Assembly: GCA_047921175.1 (NCBI GenBank)
Contig: JBLRWQ010000004.1
Coordinates: 1 to 64,000 of the forward strand
From: T1Sed10-7 sp047921175
GTDB lineage: Bacteria; Actinomycetota; Nitriliruptoria; Nitriliruptorales; Nitriliruptoraceae
Reading direction: 5' to 3'
Length of the DNA: 64,000 nt
Position 1 is the first letter of the stretch; every line of letters starts with the position of its first letter. Shown here piece by piece: positions 25,266 through 32,762 of this stretch. The translations under genes and the position numbers were made by a program. The notes beneath the pieces were generated by a model, which was not told where the DNA came from, made no database searches, and worked only from the letters and a program-made list of their open reading frames with translations.

Positions 25266-26629
25266 GCGGTCGCCTCCCGGCTCGCGGCCTCGCGCTGGCG
25301 GGCGAGCAGGTCGACCCGGCGCGGGGGCAGGTCGGCCTCGCGTACCTCGGCGAGCTGCCGGCCGTACGGGTGGGTCCCGAGCGTCCCGTTCATCGGCCGG
25401 GTGAGCACGACCTGCAGGTCGCTGATGTAGCGCGCCAGGAACGCCCCTTCGCAGTAGGCCAGGTAGAACTCCCACATCCGGACGAAGCGGTCATCGAAGC
25501 CGAGCGCGTGGACCTGATCGACGTTGGCGAGGAACCGCTCGCGCCAGCGGCGCAGCGTCTCGGCGTAGTGCACCCCGATGTTGTCGACCTCCTCGACGTA
25601 GAGGTCACCGCTGCGCCCCATCGAGCCGCTCATCGCCTCCAGCGACGGCAGGTGCCCGCCGGGGAAGATGTAGCGCTGGATGAAGTCGGGCCGACGCTTG
25701 TAGTTCTCGTAGCGCTGCTCGGGGATCGTGATGACCTGCACGGCCGCCAGCCCGTCCGGCGCGAGCAGGCGGTCGATGGTGGCGAAGTAGGTGTCGAGGT
25801 AGCGGTGCCCGACGGCCTCCAGCATCTCGATCGAGACGATGCGGTCGTAGCGGCCGGTGACCTGGCGGTAGTCGATCAGCTCGATCGAGACGCGGTCCTC
25901 CAACCCCGCCTCGCGCACGCGTTCGCGGGCCAGCGCCGCCTGCTCCTCGCTGAGGGTGATGCCGGTCACGCGGCAGCCGTAGGTGGCGGCCGCGAAGATG
26001 GCGAAGCCCCCCCAGCCGCAGCCGATCTCCAGTACGTGGCAGTCGGCGTCGATGCGGGCCTTGTCCGCCAGCCGGCGGTACTTCGCCTCCTGCGCCTGCT
26101 CCAGGGAGTCGGTCGGTGACGAGAAGTAGGCGGCGGAGTAGGTCATCGTGTCGTCGAGGAACAGCTGGTACAGCCCGTTCGACAGGTCGTAGTGCGCCGC
26201 GATGTTGCGCTTGGACCGGCCGAGCCGGTTGGCGCGCAGCGCGTGGACGAGCTGGTCGCTCGCGATGTTCGCGAGCGCCGCCGGCGTGATCCGCTTCAGC
26301 GCCCGGCGGTTGGCGATCACGATCCGCACGAGCGAGACCAGGTCGGAGGAGGACCACTCCCCCTGCATGTAGGACTCCCCCACCCCGACGGTCGCGCCGT
26401 GCAGGAGCCGGGAGAAGAACCGCCAGTCGTGGACGTGGATCCGGGACCGCAGCTGGCTGTCGGCGGCGCCGAAGGTCCGTCGCCGCCCGTCCGGCAGGAC
26501 GACCTCGATGGAGCCGACCACGAACTGCTCCAGCATCGAGGTGATGGTGTGCTGGGCACGGCGCTCGGCCGCGGTCGGGATGCGGACGATGTCGGGGGCG
26601 ACCGGGCTCGGTAGGGGCTCGTGGTCCAC
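25262..26629 (-). CDS. Cyclopropane-fatty-acid-synthase-family methyltransferase (full length)
   Basis: A 455-residue CFA-synthase-family enzyme with the N-terminal lipid-binding domain (about 1-140; HDWRFFSRLLHGATVGVGESYMQGEW) and a C-terminal methyltransferase domain. Its SAM loop is VLEIGCGWGGFAIFAA and its catalytic-site segment is SIEMLEAVGHRYLD; NIAAHYDLSNGLYQLFLDD precedes it. It methylates or cyclopropanates double bonds of membrane phospholipid acyl chains in related systems. I used the GTG at 26629 with GAGGAG upstream; a GTG 15 bp earlier is also possible. Confidence 0.9.
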   Translation of the reverse strand: MDHEPLPSPVAPDIVRIPTAAERRAQHTITSMLEQFVVGSIEVVLPDGRRRTFGAADSQLRSRIHVHDWRFFSRLLHGATVGVGESYMQGEWSSSDLVSLVRIVIANRRALKRITPAALANIASDQLVHALRANRLGRSKRNIAAHYDLSNGLYQLFLDDTMTYSAAYFSSPTDSLEQAQEAKYRRLADKARIDADCHVLEIGCGWGGFAIFAAATYGCRVTGITLSEEQAALARERVREAGLEDRVSIELIDYRQVTGRYDRIVSIEMLEAVGHRYLDTYFATIDRLLAPDGLAAVQVITIPEQRYENYKRRPDFIQRYIFPGGHLPSLEAMSGSMGRSGDLYVEEVDNIGVHYAETLRRWRERFLANVDQVHALGFDDRFVRMWEFYLAYCEGAFLARYISDLQVVLTRPMNGTLGTHPYGRQLAEVREADLPPRRVDLLARQREAASREATA

Positions 26630-26670
26630 GTCGACGCTCCTCACACGGGGTGGCTGCAGCGTGCAGCTGC

Positions 26671-27510
26671 TCAGGCGCTCGCGGCGGGTTCGGCGTCGCC
26701 GTCGGATGGGATGGGGTCGGCCGGCACGAACCGCCCCCGCACGAGCCCACCGACGGGGGGGGCGGGCTTGCGGTGGAAGCGGACCCGTCGCGCGGCCAGG
26801 CGCAGCGCCTGGAGGTGGATCAGGGCGACGGTGCGCAGCGGCAGCAGGGGGTTGCGCACCAGCGTGCGCGCCAGGCTGCGGGTGCTCAACGGGACCGGGC
26901 GGCCGGTCTGGGTGGCGTCGAAGACGCACCGCTGGCCGTCGAGCACCTCGATGTGGGCGGTCACCCGGTCGGCACGCAGCACGAAGGTGAACACGTACTC
27001 CAGGCCCTCGATCGGCAGGAAGGGGCTGACGTGGAAGCGCTTGGCGGCGCGGGCGCGGACGGTGCCCTCCCCCAGCGGCTCGAGCCGGTCGAGCAGGTAC
27101 CAGAACGACTCCCCGAAGGTGTTGCGCACCTCGGCGACCACCAGCGCCAGCGACCCGTCCTCACGGTGGCAGAACCACCAGCTGACCGGGTCGAACACGT
27201 GCCCGAGCACCCGCAGGTTGGCGAGCACCAGGATGCGCCCGCCCGGCAGGGCCACGCCCTGCTGCGCGAGCCAGCGGGCCAGCTTCGCCTTGACGGGGGT
27301 GGCACCCGCACCGAGGTGGTCGCGGTCCCGGAAGCGCGCGAGCGCGACCTGCCGGTACCCGAACCCGTGCACGCGCCGCTCCAGCCGGTACAGCTCGTCC
27401 ACGTCGAGCAGCGCGTGGAAGGTGCGGTAGCGGAAGACCCGTTCGACCTCGCGCCGACGGCGGTGGCGGGTCCAGCCGACGACCAGGGAGGAACGCTCGG
27501 GCGCGCTCAC
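26671..27510 (-). CDS. DUF1365 family protein
   Basis: A 279-residue DUF1365 protein: VFRYRTFHALLDVDELYRLE at the N-terminus, then VLANLRVLGHVFDPVSWWFCH and VAEVRNTFGESFWYLL. The family is found almost always beside FAD amine-oxidase-like and CFA-synthase-like genes, as here. Its activity is not known, though a role in handling or attaching the unusual acyl chains has been suggested by context. The GTG start overlaps the FAD gene stop (GTGA). The tail after residue 250 is basic and then acidic. Confidence 0.87.
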   Translation of the reverse strand: MSAPERSSLVVGWTRHRRRREVERVFRYRTFHALLDVDELYRLERRVHGFGYRQVALARFRDRDHLGAGATPVKAKLARWLAQQGVALPGGRILVLANLRVLGHVFDPVSWWFCHREDGSLALVVAEVRNTFGESFWYLLDRLEPLGEGTVRARAAKRFHVSPFLPIEGLEYVFTFVLRADRVTAHIEVLDGQRCVFDATQTGRPVPLSTRSLARTLVRNPLLPLRTVALIHLQALRLAARRVRFHRKPAPPVGGLVRGRFVPADPIPSDGDAEPAASA

Positions 27511-28766
27511 GTCGGCCACCGCACACCCAGGTGCTGCGCCGCGCGCACCGCCGACCACAGGCCGTCCTCGTGGAAGCCGTAGCGCTGGTAGGCGCCGACG
27601 TAGAAGGTCCGTCGGCGTCCGTTGAGCTCGTCCAGCTCCGCCTGGGCGGCGACGCTCGCCCGCGTGTACTGCGGGTGCGTGTAGGTCAGACGCCGCAGCA
27701 CGCTCGCCGGCGCCGGCGGGGAGGACGGGTTCAGCGTGACGACGTACTCGCGTGGCTCCTGCAGCGACTGGAGCCGGTTCATGTGGTAGCTGAGCGAGAC
27801 CTGCCCGGTCGGCCGCGCGCAGTCGTCCAGCAGGTAGTTCCAGGAGGCCCAGGCGGCCCGACGCCGCGGGAGCAGGGCGGTGTCGGTGTGCAGCACGGTG
27901 TCGTTGACGCTGTACTCCCAGGCCGACAACAGCTCCCGCTCGCGATCGCTGGGATCGGCGAGCATCGCGAGGGATTCGTCGGCGTGCGCGGCCAGCACGA
28001 CCGCATCGAACCGGTGCGACGCACCGTCACCGAACGCGAGGTCGACGCCGTCCTCGTCGCGTCGGACCTCGGTGACCGCATGGGTGAGGTGGAGCCGGTC
28101 GCGGTACGGCGCGGTCAGCGGCGCGAGGTAGGCCGAGGTGCCCCCGACCACGGTCCGCCAGGCGTGGTGCGTGGTGACCCCGAGCAGCCCGTGGTTGGCG
28201 AAGAAGCGCAGCAGGGTGGCCAGCGGGAAGGCCTCGATGGCGCCGGTCCCGGAGGACCAGATCGCCGCCGCCATCGGCAGCAGGTAGTGGTTGCGGAAGC
28301 CATGCCCGAACCCGGCCACCTCCAGGAAACGGCCGATGGTGAGGGTGGTGGTCCGCGGATCCTCCACGATGCGGGCCCCGAGCCGGTTGAACCGCGCGAT
28401 GTCGGTCAGCATGCGCAGGTAGCCGGGCGAGGCCAGGTTGCCGGGCTGCGCCACGATGCCTCGGGCGCTCCCGGCGTACTCGAGGTCGCACCGCTCGCAC
28501 CTCAGCGACCAGGACATGTCCGAGGCCTGGGTGGCGACGCCGAGCTCATCGAAGAGCCGGACCAGCAGCGGGTAGGTGGCCTCGTTGTAGACGATGAAGC
28601 CCGTGTCGACGCCCAGGCTCGACCCGTCGCCGCGTGGGACGGTGACCGTGTGGGTGTGCCCGCCGGGCCGGCCCTCACGCTCGAACACGTGGACCTCGTG
28701 GCGGCGCGACAGCAGCCAGGCTGCTGCCGCGCCGGAGATCCCCGTACCCACCACCGCGATCCGCAC
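27507..28766 (-). CDS. FAD-dependent amine-oxidase-like protein of the DUF1365/CFA operon
   Basis: A 419-residue flavoprotein with the N-terminal FAD fold IAVVGTGISGAAAAWLLS and FEREGRPGGHTHTV, followed by DTGFIVYNEATYPLL and ending with GAYQRYGFHEDGLWSA. It belongs to the NAD(P)-binding amine oxidase/protoporphyrinogen-oxidase superfamily group that heads DUF1365-CFA operons, where it is thought to desaturate or oxidise lipid acyl chains (inference). The GTG at 28766 follows GGTGGAGG. It is the first gene of a four-gene operon with 4-bp overlaps at two junctions. Confidence 0.88.
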   Translation of the reverse strand: MRIAVVGTGISGAAAAWLLSRRHEVHVFEREGRPGGHTHTVTVPRGDGSSLGVDTGFIVYNEATYPLLVRLFDELGVATQASDMSWSLRCERCDLEYAGSARGIVAQPGNLASPGYLRMLTDIARFNRLGARIVEDPRTTTLTIGRFLEVAGFGHGFRNHYLLPMAAAIWSSGTGAIEAFPLATLLRFFANHGLLGVTTHHAWRTVVGGTSAYLAPLTAPYRDRLHLTHAVTEVRRDEDGVDLAFGDGASHRFDAVVLAAHADESLAMLADPSDRERELLSAWEYSVNDTVLHTDTALLPRRRAAWASWNYLLDDCARPTGQVSLSYHMNRLQSLQEPREYVVTLNPSSPPAPASVLRRLTYTHPQYTRASVAAQAELDELNGRRRTFYVGAYQRYGFHEDGLWSAVRAAQHLGVRWPT

Positions 28767-28805
28767 CCGCGTCCTCCACCTCGTCGTGTTGACCGGTCCC
28801 GGCCG

Positions 28806-28818
28806 ACCCTCGAGGGTA
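28806..28818 (-). promoter_or_regulatory. 12-bp palindrome with embedded -10-like TACCCT, FAD/DUF1365/CFA operon
   Basis: The top strand reads ACCCTCGAGGGTA: a perfect palindrome (28806-28817) covering most of the minus-strand -10-like hexamer TACCCT (28818-28813), about 50 bp before the operon's first GTG. A repressor bound here would block transcription. The regulator is unknown. Confidence 0.4.
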
Positions 28819-28929
28819 GAGCAGCCGCCGCGCTCGTTCGGACCCAGCGGCGCTGCGGGTGACCGTGCCGGGCGATGCTGGACGCGTGATGCCCCGAGCA
28901 GCACGGCCACCCCCCGTCGGGCCGTGGTG

Positions 28930-28959
28930 CACGGGGCATCGCTCTGAGCATGCCCCGTG
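28930..28959. repeat. Perfect 10-bp inverted repeat CACGGGGCAT / ATGCCCCGTG
   Basis: Arms at 28930-28939 and 28950-28959 with a 10-nt loop; a third ATGCCCCG half-site lies at 28889-28896. It could be a dimer operator or an RNA hairpin. There is no T-run after it, and the flanking genes diverge, so it is unlikely to be a terminator. Confidence 0.5.
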
Positions 28960-28999
28960 GGCGAGCCGCCAGGAACCGTGCGAGCACCGCTCTTGCCGT

Positions 29000-29017
29000 G
29001 GTGGTGGTACCACCACC
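29000..29017. promoter_or_regulatory. 18-bp perfect palindrome upstream of response regulator
   Basis: GGTGGTGGTACCACCACC, centred about 61 bp before the GTG of the LuxR-type response regulator. It ends where a -35 element would fall for the TACCCT -10-like hexamer at 29040-29045. This is a good candidate operator, possibly for autoregulation by the adjacent regulator. Confidence 0.45.
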
Positions 29018-29039
29018 GTGTCCGGGGCCTCGACGCGTC

Positions 29040-29045
29040 TACCCT
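29040..29045 (+). promoter_or_regulatory. -10-like hexamer TACCCT for response regulator
   Basis: TANNNT-type hexamer 25 bp before the response-regulator GTG; the proximal GGGGGATGG would act as ribosome-binding site. Confidence 0.35.
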
Positions 29046-29069
29046 CGGGCTGTCGACCCAGGGGGATGG

Positions 29070-29747
29070 GTGAGCTCGGGCCGTATCACGCTGCTGATCG
29101 CGGAGGATGACTACCTGGTGCGTGAGGGTGCCCGGGCCGCGGTCACCGCCGATCCACGCATCGAGGTGCTCGGGACCGCCGGCGACCCCGAGGAACTGCT
29201 CGGCCTGCTCGCGGTCCAGGTCCCGGACGTCGTGCTGCTGGACATCCGCATGCCGCCCACCTTCAGCGTCGAGGGCATCGAGCTCGCCCAGCATGTGCGC
29301 GCCACGCATCCCGAGGTCGGCATCGTCGTGCTGTCCCAGCACGACGACCCGGAGTACGCGCTCGAGCTGCTCAAGGACGGCTCCCGTGGCCTGGCCTACC
29401 TGCTCAAGGAGCGGCTCGGCGATGCCGAGCGGCTGCTCCAGGCGATCGACGAGGTCCGCACCGGCGGGTCGATGCTCGATCCGCGCATCGTGGAGGCGCT
29501 GCTCGAGGCCCAGCGGCGCCGGACGGCCTCGCGGTTGAAGGGACTGACCCCGCGGGAGCTGGACGTGCTCGCCCTGATGGCCTCAGGCCGGGGGAACGCC
29601 GCGATCGCCCGGGAGCTGACGATCACCGAGCGGTCGGTCGAGAAGCACTCCAACGCGATCTTCCGCAAGCTCTCGCTGGCGGAGGAGACCGACCTCAACC
29701 GGCGGGTCGCCGCGGTCCTGTTCTACCTCCAGCGCAGCCACGACTGA
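29070..29747 (+). CDS. NarL/FixJ-family response regulator
   Basis: A 225-residue two-component regulator. The receiver domain (about 5-125) has acidic residues in LIAEDDYLVRE and the phospho-acceptor Asp58 in VVLLDIRMPP; the Lys is in YLLKERLG. The LuxR-type DNA-binding domain follows (about 155-215): LTPRELDVLALMASGRGNAAIA then ERSVEKHSNAIFRKL. The cognate kinase is probably the convergent HisKA_3 kinase whose 3' end overlaps this gene by 165 bp. The GTG at 29070 is preceded by GGGGGATGG. Confidence 0.9.
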   Translation: MSSGRITLLIAEDDYLVREGARAAVTADPRIEVLGTAGDPEELLGLLAVQVPDVVLLDIRMPPTFSVEGIELAQHVRATHPEVGIVVLSQHDDPEYALELLKDGSRGLAYLLKERLGDAERLLQAIDEVRTGGSMLDPRIVEALLEAQRRRTASRLKGLTPRELDVLALMASGRGNAAIARELTITERSVEKHSNAIFRKLSLAEETDLNRRVAAVLFYLQRSHD

Positions 29748-31460
29748 CCGCGGCCCGTGCAGCGGGAAGACGGCATCGACCCGCGTGCCCGTCTCGGGAC
29801 CGGACCGCAGCGCGAGGGAGCCGCCGAGCGCCTGGACCCGGTCACGCATGTGGGTCAGCCCGCCCCGGTGACCGGTCGTCTCGGCGTCGAAGCCCTGCCC
29901 GTCGTCGTGGGCGTGGACGCGCAGCCGGGTGGCATCGGCGCTGATCTCGATGTGCATGCGGCTGGCCGCCGCATGCTTGATCGTGTTGAGCACCGCCTCC
30001 GAGACGAGGAAGTACGCGTTGACCTCGACCTCACGATCGAGGCGTGGCAGCGGATCCGGGTCGAGGTGGACATCGACCGTGAGCGGCAGACGGGCGGTCA
30101 GGCTGAACACCGCCGGGCCGAGCCCGCGGTCGCGCAGGATGGCGGGGAACAGCTGCTGGCCGGTGCTGCGGAGCTGGTCCAGGAGGTGGTCGATGGCGCT
30201 GGCGAAGCGTTCCGAGAGCTCCGGCAGGCGCGACGGGTCCTGCTCGAGCTCCCGCCGTGCCGCCCCGACCTGCATCCTGAGCACCACGAGCTGCTGCTGG
30301 ATGCCGTCGTGGAGGTCCTGGGCGATGCGTTGCCGCTCCCGGTCCTGGGCCTGGACCATGCGGCGGGTGGCGTCGTGGAGGGCGTCGGCCTGCCGACGGA
30401 TGACCTCGACCTGCGCGCCGAGGCCGAGCCGCATCTGCTCGAGCGCGTCGGCGAGCTGGCCGACCTCGTCGCGGCCGTCGGTCTGGAAGGAGCGGTCGAG
30501 GTCGCCACCGGCGATCGCCGTGGCCGTCGCCGTCAGCGCCCGCAGGGGCCGGGTCACGGGATGTGTGAGGGCGTAGGCGAGGCCACCGCCCACCAGCAGG
30601 AGCAGCCCGAGGGTGAGCGCCCGGGTGCGCGTCAGCACCCCCGCCAGTGCGTCGAGCGGATCGTCGCTGATCAGCCCGATGGCGGCCGGGGTGTCCCAGG
30701 GCCGGTCGGCCCCGAGGGCGACGTAGCGGACCAGCCGTCCGTCGGGCAGCAGCTGGGGCTCCCGGGCGGCCGCCCAGTCGCCTGCTGAGCTGGCGCCCAC
30801 CCGGTCCGGCTCGGTCGCGGCCACGACGCGGCCGTCCACCACGACCTCCACCTCGTCGACCCCGGTCTGCGCCCGGTACCGGCGTGCGGCCAGGTGGTCG
30901 AGGGCGGAACCGGCGACGAGCAGCCGCGGGGCGTCGGTCAGCCGGTCGACCGACAGGACGTAGACCAACCCGTAGCCGCCGTCCTGCAGGGGGACGACCC
31001 GCTGGGTCGAGGTGGCACGCGTGACCAGGGCCGTCACCTCGGCCGGGTCCGGGGCCAGGACCGTCGTGCGTGACGGCAGCCCGAGGGTGCGGACCCCGCC
31101 GGTGGTCACGTCGATGACCCCGATCATGTCCAGCTGCACATCGGTCATCCGCACCACCGACAGGGTCCGACGGGCGACCGCGTCGGGGTCGTCACGACCC
31201 ACGCCGGTGAGGAACTCCTGCTGCGACACGGTCGACATCAGCTGGTTCGTCCGGGTCGCGTCCGCGGCCAGTCGCGCGTCCAGCACCTCCCCGGTGTCCC
31301 GGAACAGCGCCAGCGCCTGGTCCCGGAGCTGCTGGCGGGTCACGGCGCTCTCGACCACCATCACGACCACCGCGGCCACCACGAGCGCGAGGCCGACCGC
31401 CAGGAGCATCCGGCCGAGCAGGCCGCCGCGCGCCATGCCGGCCGGGCGTCGGGGACTCAT
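29583..31460 (-). CDS. NarX/DesK-type sensor histidine kinase
   Basis: A 625-residue membrane kinase. Membrane helix 1 (about 17-38) is followed by a ~240-residue extracytoplasmic sensor region, helix 2 and a HAMP segment (TRPLRALTATATAIAGGDLD). Next comes a HisKA_3 dimerisation domain with the phospho-His in QRIAQDLHDGIQQQL, and an HATPase domain with VSEAVLNTIKHA and GHRGGLTHMRDRVQALGG. The kinase domain should end near VDAVFPLHGPRS. A further ~55 residues are encoded antisense to the response regulator's DNA-binding domain. The start overlaps the solute-binding lipoprotein stop (ATGA), suggesting co-sensing. Confidence 0.9.
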   Translation of the reverse strand: MSPRRPAGMARGGLLGRMLLAVGLALVVAAVVVMVVESAVTRQQLRDQALALFRDTGEVLDARLAADATRTNQLMSTVSQQEFLTGVGRDDPDAVARRTLSVVRMTDVQLDMIGVIDVTTGGVRTLGLPSRTTVLAPDPAEVTALVTRATSTQRVVPLQDGGYGLVYVLSVDRLTDAPRLLVAGSALDHLAARRYRAQTGVDEVEVVVDGRVVAATEPDRVGASSAGDWAAAREPQLLPDGRLVRYVALGADRPWDTPAAIGLISDDPLDALAGVLTRTRALTLGLLLLVGGGLAYALTHPVTRPLRALTATATAIAGGDLDRSFQTDGRDEVGQLADALEQMRLGLGAQVEVIRRQADALHDATRRMVQAQDRERQRIAQDLHDGIQQQLVVLRMQVGAARRELEQDPSRLPELSERFASAIDHLLDQLRSTGQQLFPAILRDRGLGPAVFSLTARLPLTVDVHLDPDPLPRLDREVEVNAYFLVSEAVLNTIKHAAASRMHIEISADATRLRVHAHDDGQGFDAETTGHRGGLTHMRDRVQALGGSLALRSGPETGTRVDAVFPLHGPRSVVAALEVEQDRGDPPVEVGLLRQRELAEDRVGVLLDRPLGDRQLPGDRGVPPA

Positions 31461-32728
31461 CGTGTCGCGCGCCACCGGTCCGCGACCTGCTGGACATCCG
31501 CCATGGCCGCCGACGGGGTCGCGCGCTGCCCGAGCACGGCCTCCAGACCGTCACGGAAGGCGATCGAGACCTCCGGGAACGCGATCAGCGGCATCACCGT
31601 CGCGTGGTCGAGCTGCGTCACGAACGCGGCGAGGTCGGGGCTGGAGCGGAACAGGGGGTCGTCGTAGGCGTCGCGACGGGCGGGGAGCCGTCCCTCGGTG
31701 GCGGCCAGGGCGATGCCGACCTCGCGGTCGATCAGGGCCCGGCTCAGCGCGAACGCCAGCTCCCGATGGTCGCCGCCAACGGGCAGGAACAGCGACGATC
31801 CGCCCAGCACCGTGCGCGGCTGCGCCGGATCCGCCTGCGGGAGGGGGAGCACGAGCACCTCATCCACCTCGGTGTCGAGCTCCATCGCCCGGCGGGTGAT
31901 GGGCAGGTCCCAGGAGCCCGACGTGTGCAGGGCGCTGCGGCCGTCCGCGAACGGCGCGACCGCGGAGATGGCCAGGTCCACGGCCAGGGGGGGCGGCGCC
32001 GACCCGGAACGGACCAGCTCCACCAGGGCATCCAGCGCGGCGACCGTGGCCGGATGCTCGAAGCTGAAGGTCGGGAGCCCGTCCGCATCCAGGGCCGCGG
32101 TGCCGTCGGGGGCGAGCTCGAGCAGCTGGCCCCCGTTGGCCACGATCCAACCGTACGCCGCCCAGCTGCTGCCGGTGACGACCAGCGCGTGATCGGTCTC
32201 CGGCAGGGCCGCGAGCTGCGCGGCGTGCTGGGTGAAGGTGGCGCTGTCCTGCAGGTCAGCGGGGGTCAGGCCTGCGGCGTCGAGCAGATCCGCGTTGGCC
32301 AGCAGCACGAGCGCGTTCACGTCGAGCGGCACGCCGTAGCGCTGCCCGTCCCACGTGACATCGATCACGGCGCCGGGGAGGAACCCGTCGGGAGCGAGCC
32401 CGGCCGCCTCCCACAGGTCGTCGACCGGCTCAGCCAGCCCGGCGGCCGCGGCCGCGAAGGCATGCCAGTGCGCCAGGTCGTAGGGCTGGGCGAGCTCCGA
32501 GGCTGCGGCCACCACCTCCGGGATCTGCGAGAAGGGGGTCCCGTGGATCTGGACCCGCACGCCCGGATGCTCACGCTCGAAGGCGTCCACGACCTCCCCG
32601 ACGAGCGGCGCTGAGGCCCAGTCGTCCGCCAGCACCACCCGCAGGGTGACGGGCTCCGGTGTCGCGCGCACGCCGGTGCACCCGACGAGGACCAGGCCGA
32701 GCCCCACGAGGGCAGCGAGCAGGCGCAC
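31457..32728 (-). CDS. Extracellular solute-binding lipoprotein (ABC family 1 type)
   Basis: A 423-residue lipoprotein with an N-terminal signal (LLAALVGLGLVLVGC) and lipobox cysteine at about residue 18. The mature part resembles sugar-type binding proteins (DAFEREHPGVRVQIHGTPF; PYDLAHWHAF; YGVPLDVNALVLLANADLLDAAGL). No ABC permease or ATPase gene is adjacent. Instead the gene is coupled by 4 bp to a sensor kinase, so it may deliver a ligand to the kinase's extracytoplasmic domain (inference). The GTG at 32728 follows GGGGAGG. Confidence 0.85.
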   Translation of the reverse strand: MRLLAALVGLGLVLVGCTGVRATPEPVTLRVVLADDWASAPLVGEVVDAFEREHPGVRVQIHGTPFSQIPEVVAAASELAQPYDLAHWHAFAAAAAGLAEPVDDLWEAAGLAPDGFLPGAVIDVTWDGQRYGVPLDVNALVLLANADLLDAAGLTPADLQDSATFTQHAAQLAALPETDHALVVTGSSWAAYGWIVANGGQLLELAPDGTAALDADGLPTFSFEHPATVAALDALVELVRSGSAPPPLAVDLAISAVAPFADGRSALHTSGSWDLPITRRAMELDTEVDEVLVLPLPQADPAQPRTVLGGSSLFLPVGGDHRELAFALSRALIDREVGIALAATEGRLPARRDAYDDPLFRSSPDLAAFVTQLDHATVMPLIAFPEVSIAFRDGLEAVLGQRATPSAAMADVQQVADRWRATR

Positions 32729-32762
32729 GACGACGTCCTCCCCGACCGGCGGACCCGGGCGG

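Larger units (their letters stand above)
28767..29069. other. 303-bp divergent intergenic region rich in palindromes
   Basis: Lies between the FAD/DUF1365/CFA operon (leftward) and the response regulator (rightward) and contains no credible gene. It holds the ACCCTCGAGGGT palindrome (28806-28817), three copies of ATGCCCCG in alternating orientation (28889-28896, 28932-28939 inverted, 28950-28957), the last two extended to a perfect 10-bp inverted repeat, and an 18-bp palindrome at 29000-29017. This is much more ordered than the other spacers in the window and looks like a control region. Confidence 0.6.
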
